This document shows, piece by piece, positions 46,087-56,709 of a DNA stretch of 64,000 bases (positions are counted from its first letter, which is position 1; each line of letters begins with the position of its first letter). Source of the stretch: Nemophila menziesii. Taxonomy: Eukaryota; Streptophyta; Magnoliopsida; Boraginales; Hydrophyllaceae. The stretch is taken from positions 33,195,733 through 33,259,732 of the forward strand of contig JARWIR010000002.1 of the NCBI GenBank assembly GCA_029959085.1, written 5' to 3'. Under the pieces are notes generated by a model. It made no database searches and was not told where the DNA came from. It saw only the letters and a program-made list of their open reading frames with translations. The position numbers were made by a program, and so were the translations under genes.

Positions 46087-46549
46087 TTAAAAAACATAAA
46101 ATTTGTATGAGTTCTTACTATAATTATGATGTATACCTTACTGAGCATACCTAACAAGTTACACACAAGATATTGATTATACCTAACAACTTACACACAA
46201 GTTACTGATTTCACCTTTCTAAGTATATCTAACAACTTACATGCAACTTACTGAGTATATCAGACAAGTACTGATTACACTTAAAAAGTATACCTAACAA
46301 CTTACTGAGCATACTTAACAAGTACCTAGCAGCTACTGTGAATTCAACATTTACTGATTACACCTTACTGAGTATACCTAAGAACTTACACACATGTTAC
46401 TGATTTGACCTTTATGAGTATATCTAACAACTTACATCCAACTTACTGAGTATATCAAACAAGTACTGATTACACTTAAAAGGTATACATAACAACTTAT
46501 TGAGCATACTTAACAAGTACCCAACAGCTACTAAGCATTCATAATTTAC
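46087..46549. repeat. Direct repeat array rich in ACTGAGTATAC motif (MULE)
   Basis: 46130-46520 consists of two imperfect direct copies of about 190-200 bp, with the unit CTTACTGAGTATACCTAA(C/G)AACTTACACACA...GTACTGATTACACTTAAAA. Each copy itself contains several ACTGAG(T/C)ATA blocks. It lies between the Ulp1-like gene start and LINE-2. Its continuation after LINE-2 is at 53181 (TGATTACACCTTACTGAGTATA). Confidence 0.75.
46535..46549. repeat. LINE-2 target-site duplication (left copy)
   Basis: GCATTCATAATTTAC, matched by GCATTCATAAATTAC at 53167-53181 (one mismatch in 15). Confidence 0.83.
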
Positions 46550-46925
46550 TTTTTTTTATCGGCTAATCAAATTTTATTAGAATAAGGTTAACTATCCATT
46601 TTCCTTTACACTTAATTATACCCGGGGAGGATATAAAATTTGACTAAGCTATTACATACGATAACTCCTAAATAAAGAACTATCTAGTACTAACCCAAAA
46701 CCATTGGGCTAACATTAAAAAACATAACAACCAAGTAAAACATTTGTGGGCTAACTAACACTACTCTTCACAATTAATTTTCAAGCCCAATTCACGCGCC
46801 TTCTTTGTCTTAAAAATTCTGCAATCTAATTTGATTGAGACAAGAGAGAGAATACAATTCTTGAGATGCTCTTCGTTCTTTTTAGCATCACCATGATTTT
46901 TCATATTTCTTTCTCCCCAAATGCA

Positions 46926-47012
<87 letters not shown>
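46926..47012. repeat. (TA)n microsatellite inside LINE-2
   Basis: About 38 consecutive TA dinucleotides with one interruption (ACATATA near 47000). It falls within the 3' coding region of LINE-2 ORF2, next to the conserved IYCIWGERN segment (LINE-1: IYCVWNERN). It expanded after the insertion, or in a source copy. Confidence 0.95.
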
Positions 47013-47013
<1 letters not shown>

Positions 47014-48594
47014 GTAGTCAAGCATGCACTATATATAAGCATTTCTTCTTTACTAACCTTCAAGCTTATCAAGAATTCAACTAAACCCATGATACTGTGT
47101 TGATTGTATTGGACTTCACATTTACTGAATAAATTTTAAGTATTCTCGAAGTAAATGAGCAATTGATTAGTAGATGATCTAAATCTTAATTGCTCCTCTA
47201 CCGAACACACAAAGGGTATCAATATTACATCCCCAACTCATCAATCTTTCTTTTGTAGGCAGTCGATTCTGAACAGCTTACCATGAAATAAATGAGCATC
47301 TAGGAATACACAATTTAGCACACACCATTTCACTCCACTTTACTGTTTGTTTCTCACCTGTGGTTTTCTTTAAAGTTCTTCTAAATGAGAAATTTCCCTT
47401 TATATTCTCACTCTATATAATTTCATCCTCTTCTGAAGTTAACTTTTTAGTATAAATTAGAGGTACTATCTTACCTACACATGGTGGAAGCCTTCATCTG
47501 TTTTTCCCAAAACATGAGGCAACAGTTCTATTGCAACTTCGGTTATATTTATCTACTTCCAATTTGAGAATATCAGAGAAATTCTTGCCTTGAATCCACT
47601 TGTTCCACAAATAATAAGTGCTCATTTCATTATTAACTTTATGTAAGATGAATTGATAAGCCAGAGTCCTAATCTTCATAATTTTTTTCCACACCCAGGT
47701 ATAACTCTGTTTTGAATCAAGACTCCACACACAAGCTCCTTTAATGATATTCTTATTTTCTCATTGACTCCATAAGTTATTGGACTGAACATACCTTCTC
47801 CAAAAACTATATAATAGGAAAACTTTATTAATATCCTCCAAATTTGGTAAACTAAGTCTACCATTATCCTTACTAGAGCAGATTTGACCCCAAGATATTT
47901 TAGCTCCTTGTGCACCTGCAGTATCACCTTTCCACATGAAGCTAGACATTTTCTGATTAAGTTTGTAGATTACATGTTTAGGGAGCATAAACACTCTACA
48001 CTAGAAATATTTTTTGCTAATTAAAACTGTCTTTATGAGCTCAAGTCTACCTGCATAAGAAAGTAGTTTAGAGCACCATTGATTGATGCACTGGAAAATC
48101 TTCTCAACTAATTTATTTCCATCTTGAATACTCATCTTTTTAGAGTTTAATGGAACACCTAAATATCTCACTGGCATGTTACCAACTTTGATATTGAGTA
48201 TACTCGAAATTTCTTGCTTAGTTTCTTCATGAGTACCCCCAAAATATATATTGCTCTTCTGATAATTTATATTTAGCCCAGAAATTCTAGAAAATAATAT
48301 AAGAGCCTCTTTGACAAAATTTGCATATTTGCAATCAAATTTCATAAAGATGAGTACGTCATCTGCAAAAGCTAGATTATTAAGCTTCAGGGCATCACAT
48401 TTTGGATGAAAATTGAAGTCAATATTGTTAGCTACATTATGAAATAATCATGTGTATACTTCCATACTTATTGCAAATAGATACGGAGAGAGAGGATCTC
48501 CTTGCCTGAGTCCTCTCTTTCCTTTAAAGAATCCACAAGGCTGCCCATTAACTATGATTGAGTAAGAAGTTGAACATATACACATCTTATTCAT

Positions 48595-48795
48595 AATGTA
48601 CCATCGTTTTGGATGGCTCTTATTCTTGGCTCTTCGGATCCATGTGTTAAGATTTAAAGATATAGTGAGTTGCACAAATGGTTTAGTTTCAATCTTGGTT
48701 AATTATTCTTCTCCATTTGTATATGAATTATGAAAATAAAGAGAGAAAATGCGAAGTAATTAAATATTATGTTTAATGACTGGTACAGGCAACTT
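48595..48795. other. Unidentified insert of about 200 bp in LINE-2 reverse transcriptase
   Basis: Compared with LINE-1, where FIEWIRICICSPSYS is continuous, LINE-2 has about 200 extra bases between the FINGL codons (48.82 kb) and the MCICSTSYS codons (48.58 kb). The flanks show TTATTCATAATGTACC and TTATTCATGTTCCC, a possible imperfect TSD. No terminal repeats or coding match recognised. Confidence 0.5.
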
Positions 48796-49531
48796 TGATT
48801 ATTCATGTTCCCATTGGGTTAATCCATTAATAAATTTATTAGGAAATCCAAAGGCATTGGGTGTATTTAATAGAAAACTCCAATTAACATTGTCATAAGC
48901 CTTTTGTAAATCAAGATTAATGGTACATCTAGGTGAAATTGTCTTCTTATCATATCCAAGAACTATGTCATGTGCAACAAGAATTGTCACTAATAAATCT
49001 ATTTTTAACATAGGCAGCTTGGTTCATAGATATAATAGAATTTAAAACCTTCCTCAGTCTATTAGAAATAGCTCTTGATATAGTTTTATAGGTGGTATTA
49101 ACACAAGATATTGGCCTAAACTTCTTAACATTTGAAGCATTCTTCACTTTAGGTATAAGTACTATATTTGTGGCGTGGACTTGATTGAGAAGCTCACCTG
49201 ATTTCAAGCATTAATTGATGGAATTACAAAAGTCTTCACCTATAATGTTCCATGATGATTTGTAAAAACATGCGTTAAATCCATCAGGAGCAGGGCATTT
49301 GTTCTCCTCAATTGAAAATAACGCTTCCTTAATTTCTTCATTTGTGAAAGGTACAATTAGAGCCTTACGCCGATCCTCAATTATAGAGTTATGAATTAGC
49401 TTTAATAACTAAGCTAGAACATATCTCTTGGTTTGGTTCTTCAGCCCCAAGTAAATTTGTATGGAATTCCACAAACTCCTACTTAATAAGTTCAGGCTCA
49501 ATGATAAATTGCCCATTATCTTTAATGAGAG

Positions 49532-50515
49532 TTTTTTATCATCAAATCAAATTTTATTAAAATAAACTCAACTTCCATTGTCCTTACAACTCTAACCAAT
49601 TTTAAGTATTATACCCAAGCATGGACATAAAGCCTTAAAAACAAGTTATCAACCTTACTACATTACTACTACTCGACCCAAAAATAAAATAGATAAAACT
49701 GGCCCATTACAAGAAATATTACATTAACGACAAATTAAGATTATCAACTATCTCTCTTGCTACTTTATCTTTGAATTTCGACCTCTGCAATTTCATCCTT
49801 GCTATTCCGATAATTTTGTTGCAAATTTGGTCTTCAGTCAAACCATTTCCACCATGCTCCAAATCATTTCTCACCCACCATACTTGATATATATATGAGC
49901 TACACACGGTACTTCTAGCCATTACTTGCTCTTTACACTTATTCACTGTAACTTCATCACTTAATTCTTTAAAGTCTTTTGGTATCTTGTCAATTTTACA
50001 AATTGTGAGAATTTTTTTAAGAATTCTGCCAGTGAAAGAACACCCAAAAAACAAGTGAATGTAGTCTTCAATGACAACTTTAAAGAAAATACACAAAGGA
50101 TTACTTACATTTCCCCATACTAACATCCTTTTCTTGGTGCTTAGTTTATCTTGTACTGCAAGCCACGCAATAAACAAACATCTTGGAGTGTTCTTCTTTT
50201 CCCAAATCATCTTGTACCAAAACAAATCCTCTTCATTATCATCTGCAGTGATTTGCGAGAGAGTCTTCATAAAAGAGAACTTATTTTTAACACTCTCTTT
50301 CCATATTTTAACATCACTTCTAGTATTAAGCATATACTCATTGACTTTAGGAAGAATTCTGCCAATTTTAGGAGGCAACCTCCATTTGTTTCTTCCATAG
50401 AAATCACTCACAATTTTGTTATTATTTATATCATCCTTACTTAATTCAAAATTCAGAATTTCTTGAACACTTGAGCCTTCTAACCATCGTCCCACATCAT
50501 ATATGTGTCATTTCC
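49532..50515 (-). mobile_element. LINE-3: 5'-truncated LINE nested in LINE-2
   Basis: A T-rich tail followed by ATCAAATCAAATTTTATTAAA at 49539, the same 3' end as LINE-1, then the terminal 980 bp of a LINE. The open stretch 50495-49719 is the zinc-binding RT domain (TPRCLFIAWLAVQDKLSTKK, CSFTGRILKK) and C-terminus (GGNGLTEDQICNKIIGIARM). LINE-2 ORF2 breaks at its left (SLIKDNGQF) and resumes at its right (KSYEEALLIQNKIL). Truncation at the 5' end is normal for target-primed reverse transcription. The TSD is not clear. Confidence 0.82.
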
Positions 50516-51618
50516 TTAATCATTTTATAATAATATAATAAACTCTGATCATTATCATAATCTAATATAGCTCTTGACTTCTACCTAAGGATTTTATTTT
50601 GAATTAACAATGCTTCTTCATATGACTTTACTAAATCTTTATCTATTAATAAGCTTAGTGTATCCTCCCATAATTTTTAGTTGAATAATGTCAAGCTGAG
50701 ATTTGATGTCTTTCATTTGAGCTGAGTTCCTTCTGAAATATTTATTATTAAACTTCTTTAGCTCATTCTTTACTTTCTTTTGCCTCTTGCAGAATTGAAA
50801 CATAGGGTTACCCTCAACTTTGATGCTCCAGGCTTTTTTAATTACCTCTATATAATCCTTATTTTGACTCCATACACTGAAGAATCTGAAGGAGCTTGGG
50901 TTGTTTGACTTGAGCAGGACTACAACCATTTTAATGCATAATGATCTGAGGATAATGGAAGCATAATTATCACATTTGATTGAGTTTTATCTATCCACTT
51001 GTTGTTGATAAACACCCTATAAATCTTGCTAGCTCTGAGTTTACCATCTCTGTTTTTATTGGTCAATGTATAATATTACTTCCATAACGATGCTCATAAA
51101 GATTTGCCCTGTTGATACAATATGCAAAATCAATAGAACTTTTAGTAAGAACATCACCATTAAGTATGCCCTTAATCTTTAGAATTTCATTCAAGTCTCC
51201 CAATATGCACATGCATTGATTACTATAATCTTCACTCCAGTTAACTATATCATTCCATAGCACAAGCCTGTCATCAACATCATTACTTGCATATATAAAA
51301 AAAAGCAATTAAATTAAAATTATTCTTCAGGTCATTAGCATCAATCAGAATAGCCTGAGAAGTGCTTATAATAAACTTTACGTGTACATGGTTGTTATCC
51401 CACATAATCCATATCCTCCCCAAGTCATCATTATTATAATTGTGAATTAACTCAAACTGAGGAAAGTGCTCAGCCTTTATTTTAGAAACTTTATCGAATT
51501 TAACTTTTTTTCCAAAAGACCGATTAGTTTAAATATTATTAAAAGGCATAAAATATCTAACATCTAACCTCCTAAGAAGCTTATTAAATCCCCTTAAGTT
51601 CCAAGCAGCTATATTCAT
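50516..51618 (-). pseudogene. LINE-2 ORF2, N-terminal part (endonuclease)
   Basis: Begins MNIAAWNLRGFNKLLRRLDVR at 51618 (AWNLRGF is the first APE motif). Endonuclease residues CILGDLNEILKIKG at about 51190 are preceded by LVLWNDIVNWSEDYSNQCM. The linker 50929-50516 aligns with LINE-1 (RRNSAQMKDIKSQLDIIQL). Stops near 51540-51430 and shifts elsewhere. Confidence 0.8.
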
Positions 51619-51641
51619 ATATTGGGACGTCTGGTGATCTC

Positions 51642-52876
51642 TTAACCACCTGCATCCTTAATAAACTGTACTACATCTTGATCAATAGAGCTTGAGGCTT
51701 GATTCTCAAGCTTGCTAAAGGAATTATTAGTATAAATTAAGTGAGAAGAGGATTGAGTACTTTCCTTAGCCTTCTGAGCCACTATATGCCATGTATCTAC
51801 AGGACTTTTACCCTTATCCTCTACTTTTGAAGAACTCTCACCTATTTCTTTCTCCTTGGCAATCTTAGGAAGCCATATCTTCTGCATCTTCTGACACTTT
51901 CCTTCTACATGACCAAATTGGTTGCACTTAGAACATATGATCGGTTTCCTGTCTTAATCAACCTTGACTTCTTGTAACTTTTCAAACCCCATATCCACAT
52001 AAATAATATCTGGTAATTCTTCATTTGTGTTGATTTCAACAAATACTCTAGCATATCCCAGACTAGATTTGGACTCAGTAACTGAATCCATTTGTATAGG
52101 AACTCCAATACCACTTGCAATATAGCTTACCCTTGTTTTAGTCCACAAAGACATTGGTATATTCTGTAACTTGACCCAAATTGGGATTTTACTTGTATCA
52201 ATTTTCTCGAATTGCATTCCTTCTTTCCACAGCCTTAATAATAAAGGTTTACCGCTAATGTGCCACAATTTTTCAAGCGCACGACTAGAAAACTGAGTAT
52301 TCTAAAATTTAAATATGAAAAAGCCTTTGTTATAAGATTTTACCTTAACCTTACACAATCTGCTCCACTGAAATCAAACAGAATTAAAGACCGCATATCT
52401 AAGAATTGTCCAATTAGACATTTTTCTCACTGTTTAGCACCCTCTTCTAGCACTTGAGAAGGAGGAGTAATGATTCCCTTACCTTCTCTGCGAGTCGGTT
52501 CATGATAATCAAGCTGAAGAGTCTGTTTAGCACAGCCACAGCCATCGAACAGAGTTGACCACGGTTGTGGTTTACTATCGGCTTTCGCTTTCGGGATCTC
52601 CATTTCACAAGTATATTGTAGATCTGCACTTTTAGTTTATGTTTTTTCATTTTCCCGACTTTCTTAATCATCACTGCTATTATCCTTCTCCGATTTGTAA
52701 GCTTGAGCTGGAGTACAAGGAAATTCTTCAGAAGACTCTGGAGATAAAATCATTTTAGTGATATCTTTGAACTTTGGTTTAGGTTTTTGGTTTGATTGAT
52801 GGTTGATTTGTTGAACACGATTCGTTTGTTGAACATTGTTATGTTGAGAAACTTTGGTAATAACTGTTTTGGCCAT
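51642..52876 (-). pseudogene. LINE-2 ORF1 (DUF4283, zinc knuckle)
   Basis: Starts MAKTVITKVSQHNNVQQTNR at 52876, with a Gln/Asn-rich N-terminus. The DUF4283-like middle lies at 52268-51954 (HISGKPLLLRLWKEGMQFE; GVPIQMDSVTESKSSLGYAR). The zinc knuckle CSKCNQFGHVEGKC at about 51930-51890 is intact in composition. A frame change near 52450 and a stop near 51957 break it. The C-terminal tail (51887-51642) ends QFIKDAGG. Confidence 0.82.
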
Positions 52877-53181
52877 AATGAGATCTGAAAAACAAAAAAG
52901 AAGATGGGAAATGGTGAGCGGTGAAGTGGGGTGAAGATGAATGAATGATATATAGAAATCAAGGATGAGAAAGAAAATAGACTTGATGCAAGATCCCAGA
53001 AATTTATGAGATTAACACCAAATCTGAAAAGAAAAAAGCTAAAAAGGTGGTAAAAGTGTGTAAAGAGCAAAAAGAAAAAGGAAAAAAGGTGGAATAATTT
53101 TAGTAGTGGTTAAATGTGTAGAGAGGATTTTTTTGGAAGGTTGACTCTCATTGACCTAACTTTGTTGCATTCATAAATTAC

Positions 53182-53848
53182 TGATTACACCTTACTGAGT
53201 ATAAATAGTAACCATGTTCCAAAATAATCAACAATAATAAGTACGCAACAATCATGAGTATATACAGACATGCATAACAACTAGGCGGTTTTATTGAGTA
53301 CAACCGATATAATGGCCTACTCTAATCACAATTTTCATGTGTGCTTCGGTAATACTCAATAAAATCATATAAAAAAGCTCTAAAAATCAATACGTCGTGA
53401 TTATACCTTTTTGTTAGTATTTGAGAGTAGTTGAAGATACTCAGTATGTCTCTGTTGATTTTCCGGCGTTCCCTTTAGCGGACGACGATGCTCAATGTAT
53501 TTCTGGAGCTTTTTTCCGCCGGCCTCAATATATAGTCTTGAGTAATCAGTATGTCGCTGCTAAGTTATCAGTATGTTGTGCTGAGTTGAACCAAAGATGG
53601 ACTATTTCGTATGCTAGAGTTTTTGGAGGAGAGAGAGTGTTTTAAGAGCAGGATATAGAATACAATATTTGGAGAGCGGGATAATGAAAAGTGAACCAAG
53701 AGAGAGAATTTTGTTTCTTTTGTCTTTTTTGAATAGTAGGGGTAAAGATGACAATGGGCATCTTAGAGGCCTCTTTGGAGAAAAGAAGATTATAATGTTA
53801 CTTTTGTGGCACTAAGATGGTCTCCAAGACCCTATAGATAATTCACCC
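53182..53848. other. MULE right end and terminal inverted repeat
   Basis: Continues the MULE array (CTTACTGAGTATA) after LINE-2. An open plus-strand stretch at 53421-53645 contains further TACTCAGTATGTC and AATCAGTATGTCGC motif copies and has no recognised domain. The last 38 bases are the right TIR, ending ATAATTCACCC against the TSD. Confidence 0.65.
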
Positions 53849-53857
53849 TGTACACAC
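53849..53857. repeat. MULE target-site duplication (right copy)
   Basis: TGTACACAC, identical to 33424-33432. Joining 33432 to 53858 restores a normal LTR-B sequence (TGTTGTACACACTTTAGTAAAA, as in unit 2). Confidence 0.93.
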
Positions 53858-54326
53858 TTTAGTAAAACAGGTGTAACTTTCGCATCGTAAGTCCAAATCA
53901 CTTGAAACCACTTCTCAAATTTTTCTAACTCAGAGGCGCATCTTTTTCATCTGAACCACCAGGTTTGAATCTGCACAGTTTGGGCTCAGTAAGGGTTAGA
54001 AGTGACGACTTTACAGTTCTAATGCTCCTCCACCTCCTCTAAAGTGATGTCTTTTGCTCCTTCAACACTTTCTTTTGGTCTTGGACTTTAAACTTCACTT
54101 CTTCCATTCATATTAAGGCCTCCTAGAAACCATGTACCTAAGGACTTCACACTAAACAACCAAATCAATGCACAAAGCTCTAAAAGTAACAATATTATAA
54201 TTATGAAGGAAGAAAGTGCAATATAGCAAAATATGCGTAAATATCAACTAACTAAGTCAAATTTCTACCAAAAATGATGTCTCCTAAGGGCATTTATTTA
54301 TCACAAAAAGGGAGACATAAGCACCC
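53858..54326 (-). repeat. LTR-B tandem unit 4, right segment (array end)
   Basis: TTTAGTAAAACAGGTGTAAC onward matches unit 2 at 3409-3856 closely. It ends GGGAGACAT, after which the sequence (AAGCACCCTAGCC) no longer matches either a neighbouring unit or an internal region. This is the right limit of the array. Confidence 0.75.
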
Positions 54327-54793
54327 TAGCCACCACCATGTGTATCGCACGAGGACGAAAAAGAAAAAGAAAATTAAACCTTAAGCCTCTTATGACCTAG
54401 ACTTCCAACCTTCTTCTTCCCAAAGCTTCCAACCCCCATCAGAACTCTGAACCAAGCTTAATCAAACATCAAAATATACCTAAATCACTCATATTTCACA
54501 CCCAAAATCATCACTACATCATTACTAACAACAATAACCATCCAAAATCACAACAAATCAAGAATCAACCCAAAAAATTTCAAAATTTCTTTTTCCTATT
54601 TCTCAAATTCCTTTCTTATCCCACCGCTATTCCTTCATACCTACATAGCAAAAAACATTCCCCACACCTTTTCACCTCCAAATATTACTTCAATCTTTCA
54701 TTCAAGAAAAAAATTCAAATTGGGTAAGAGTTTTAGTTGAGGGTGACAGAAGATGTCATTGAGAACTGAGACACTTGCTAGTGGGAGAGAGAG
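54327..54793. other. Unassigned AT/C-rich spacer
   Basis: About 470 bp with A- and C-rich low-complexity stretches (AACAACAATAACC, ATCAAGAATCAACCC). It precedes the ORF3-like gene on plus and may be its leader. No repeat family, RNA gene or exon recognised. Confidence 0.4.
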
Positions 54794-55820
54794 ATGAAAA
54801 AGAATTCAAACATGGATTTGGGTGAAAGTAAGAGGAAAAAACTAGAGGTTTATGTGAGTAAAGCAAAGAGGCAAAACAGTGGTTTGAATCATGTGGCTAG
54901 CAAGAAACTAGTTGTTGTGGAGTCAAGTGTTCAAGAACGAGTGATTAAGCTTCCGAAGAAGAAGACTCCACAACCTCGTAAAGTCAATGTACCTCCACCT
55001 ATAACAAACGGTAATTCTAGGGCCCTAGAAACCATTGATATTGAACTTGTACCTACTTTGACACTGACACAGGAGCGAAAATTTCATAGAGTAGAAAAGG
55101 GTAAATATAAAGGATTTATTGAGATTGGGGAAAGATCAGGTTGGAAGACATTCATGATGGATTGTTTGAGATTGAGTATTTAATTAGTGAAAGAGTGCTA
55201 TCTTGGTCTCTTTCATCGATATAGCATTGGTAGAGTTCACATTCAGAGTAAGTTGGTTCCTTTCACAGTTAAAGAAATTATAAGCCATTTTTAGACGAGA
55301 AAATTGGTGGGACCATGCAAGTATCAAGAAGTCATGAAGAAAATCAAATATGTCAATTGGAAACAACTGCATGAAAAGGTTTTTAGTGAAGAATTGGTAT
55401 TATTCAATGGTGAAGATGAGTTGAAGGCATCTTGGCCTTATAAGTTCCTTCAGCCTGATGCAAAAATTTAGTACCATTTCCTTGCACACTCAGCTCTTGG
55501 GAATGCTCTAGTTGCGGATGTACTTCAAAAATCTTCCATCTTGTTGGATTATGTTATGAGAGATAAAGAAGTAGACATGACACAAGTAATCTTTGATGCG
55601 ATTCACAGTGAAGCCTAAAGGTTTCTTTAATTTGAAATACCCATCAATAATTACTAGCCTAATGATGAAAGAGGATGTGAACCTTGGAGAGAAAGGGAGA
55701 CTTGCTAGAAAAATGAGACCCATGTTAGACAATAACTGGATCAAGAATATTTTGAGAGGAGTGCAGTTCAAGGAATCTCCTAGGAAGGGGAAGGTAAGAG
55801 AGAAACTTAAACAAATATAA
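54794..55820 (+). pseudogene. ORF3-like plant transposon protein, broken
   Basis: Opens MKKNSNMDLGESKRKKLEVYV with a basic, nuclear-signal-rich N-terminus (to 55183, 129 codons). After a stop it continues with KLVPFTVKEIISHF, WKQLHEKVFSEELVLFNGED, ILLDYVMRDKEVDMTQVIFDA and YPSIITSLMMKEDVNLGEKG. Together these follow the order of the A2 ORF3 domain (MNVARIIYDTIMEF, then CTITTLCLDAKI). At least three stops and one frameshift (near 55610) break it. It is oriented opposite to A1 and A2 and followed by a plus-strand LTR, so it may be the 3' end of a plus-strand Athila-like element. Confidence 0.6.
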
Positions 55821-55993
55821 ACCACTCAAACCCTCCTTGCAAATGGTTTGGTACTAATCAATTCTAATGAAGTGCATATCATGACACTCCTGGAGCAAAT
55901 AAGGCGCGACACGGTGAAGGATCTACCTCATCCTATCTTGGATGGTGATCATACGAGGCAATAGCCTCGATAGTACATTTCTCTCTTCTATAC
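55821..55993. other. Spacer between ORF3-like gene and LTR
   Basis: 173 bp with no purine-rich primer tract next to the LTR. This leaves open whether the LTR belongs to the ORF3-like gene's element. Confidence 0.4.
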
Positions 55994-56574
55994 TGATGTA
56001 TCCCTGTTTGTGATGATTTAATCTTAGTTGGAGACATTATTTTAGGTGTAATTAATAATTTAATTGTCGATTTTTATTTATATTATTATATTTTCCTATT
56101 TCTTGCATTAATTTGATTATTTATTATTTTTAGAGCATGTTGGGTTTAATTGCTTATTAATTGTGAAGCTTTAAAGATATATGGTAATTAATTAGATGCC
56201 AACTTAATTCTAAGAGATAAGGGAAAGAAGATAATGATGCATATTAGAGATAAAGGAAGGAAATATAAAAAAGGAAAAGATAAAGTTGCCAAATAAATCT
56301 GAATTCCAGCATCTACGTCCATTAAATTTATCATAACTCAAAATTGCTGGGAATTTCGAAGAATGGTCTGAAGCAAAGTTGTAGATCTTCCCGAGACGAT
56401 CAGTTTCGATATAAAGAACGTGTCAATCGGAGTTGTATTGAAGAAGTTATGGCCAAAACAAAGAATCAATAGTTTATTACCTTTTCTATATTTTAGGGTT
56501 ACGAATTTGAGTTGGGCTAGAAGTCCAATACTTGTCTTCCACTCCAAGAAAAAGTTGTAGCGTTTCCTATACCC

Positions 56575-56582
56575 TATAAATA
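56575..56582 (+). promoter_or_regulatory. TATA box of plus-strand family C LTR
   Basis: TATAAATA in the context CCCTATAAATACACCC. The inverted LTR at 1-1218 has the matching TATAAATA near 655. Confidence 0.45.
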
Positions 56583-56709
56583 CACCCTTTAATCAGTAGA
56601 AACACATCATTGGCCAATCCTTGAGCCAAGAGGAAGCTTACAACAAGAGAAAAGAAGACTGGAAGGAGCTGAACACCAAATCATGCATTCACAAGCCTTC
56701 AAATTTGTA

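Larger units (their letters stand above)
46761..49530 (-). pseudogene. LINE-2 ORF2, C-terminal two thirds (RT and zinc-binding domain)
   Basis: RT fragments: VKKFRPISCVNTTYKTISRAI (49.1 kb), TINLDLQKAYDNVNWSFL (48.9 kb), NGQPCGFFKGKRGLRQGDPLS (48.5 kb), LNINYQKSNIYFGG and YLGVPLNSKKMSIQDGNKL (48.2 kb). The zinc-binding RT domain near 47.3 kb and the C-terminal segment 47090-46761 are also present. Many stops and shifts. It is split from the endonuclease half by LINE-3. Confidence 0.8.
46550..53166 (-). mobile_element. LINE-2: L1-type non-LTR element, with nested LINE-3
   Basis: Same family as LINE-1 but more decayed. 3' T-rich tail at 46550-46558, 5' end about 53166, 15-bp TSD. Contains ORF1 (51642-52876), ORF2 (51618 down to 46761), a (TA)n expansion near the ORF2 end, an unexplained insert of about 200 bp in RT, and a 5'-truncated LINE-3 at 49532-50515. 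Without LINE-3 it is about 5.6 kb. Confidence 0.85.
33433..53848 (+). mobile_element. Mutator-like element (MULE) with transposase and Ulp1-like gene
   Basis: Bounded by a perfect 9-bp duplication TGTACACAC (33424-33432 and 53849-53857), the hallmark Mutator length. The first 35 bases and the reverse complement of the last 35 match at about 20 positions without gaps, including a GGTCTTG-A/G-AGAC core. It carries a mudrA-type transposase (34469-41879, +) and a Ulp1-like gene (42601-46086, -). This arrangement is known for the ULP-bearing (Kaonashi-type) MULEs of plants. Removing the three LINEs leaves about 8.7 kb. Both genes are broken. Confidence 0.88.

Noticed and set aside
46761..47103. 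Apparent proteins made of repeated Tyr-Ile
   Set aside because: Translation of the (TA)n microsatellite.
49520..50530. TSD for LINE-3 (CTTTAATGA / CTTAATCA)
   Set aside because: The similarity is explained by repeated Ile-Lys codons in the LINE-2 text (MIKE and LIKD); not counted as a duplication.
53421..53645. Plus-strand open stretch of 74 codons near the MULE right end
   Set aside because: No recognisable domain, overlaps the TACTGAGTA motif region; not supported as a gene.
1219..54326. CRISPR-like or prokaryotic repeat array
   Set aside because: Units are about 1.5 kb, match an LTR with an adjacent PBS and gag, and the surroundings are clearly plant transposons.
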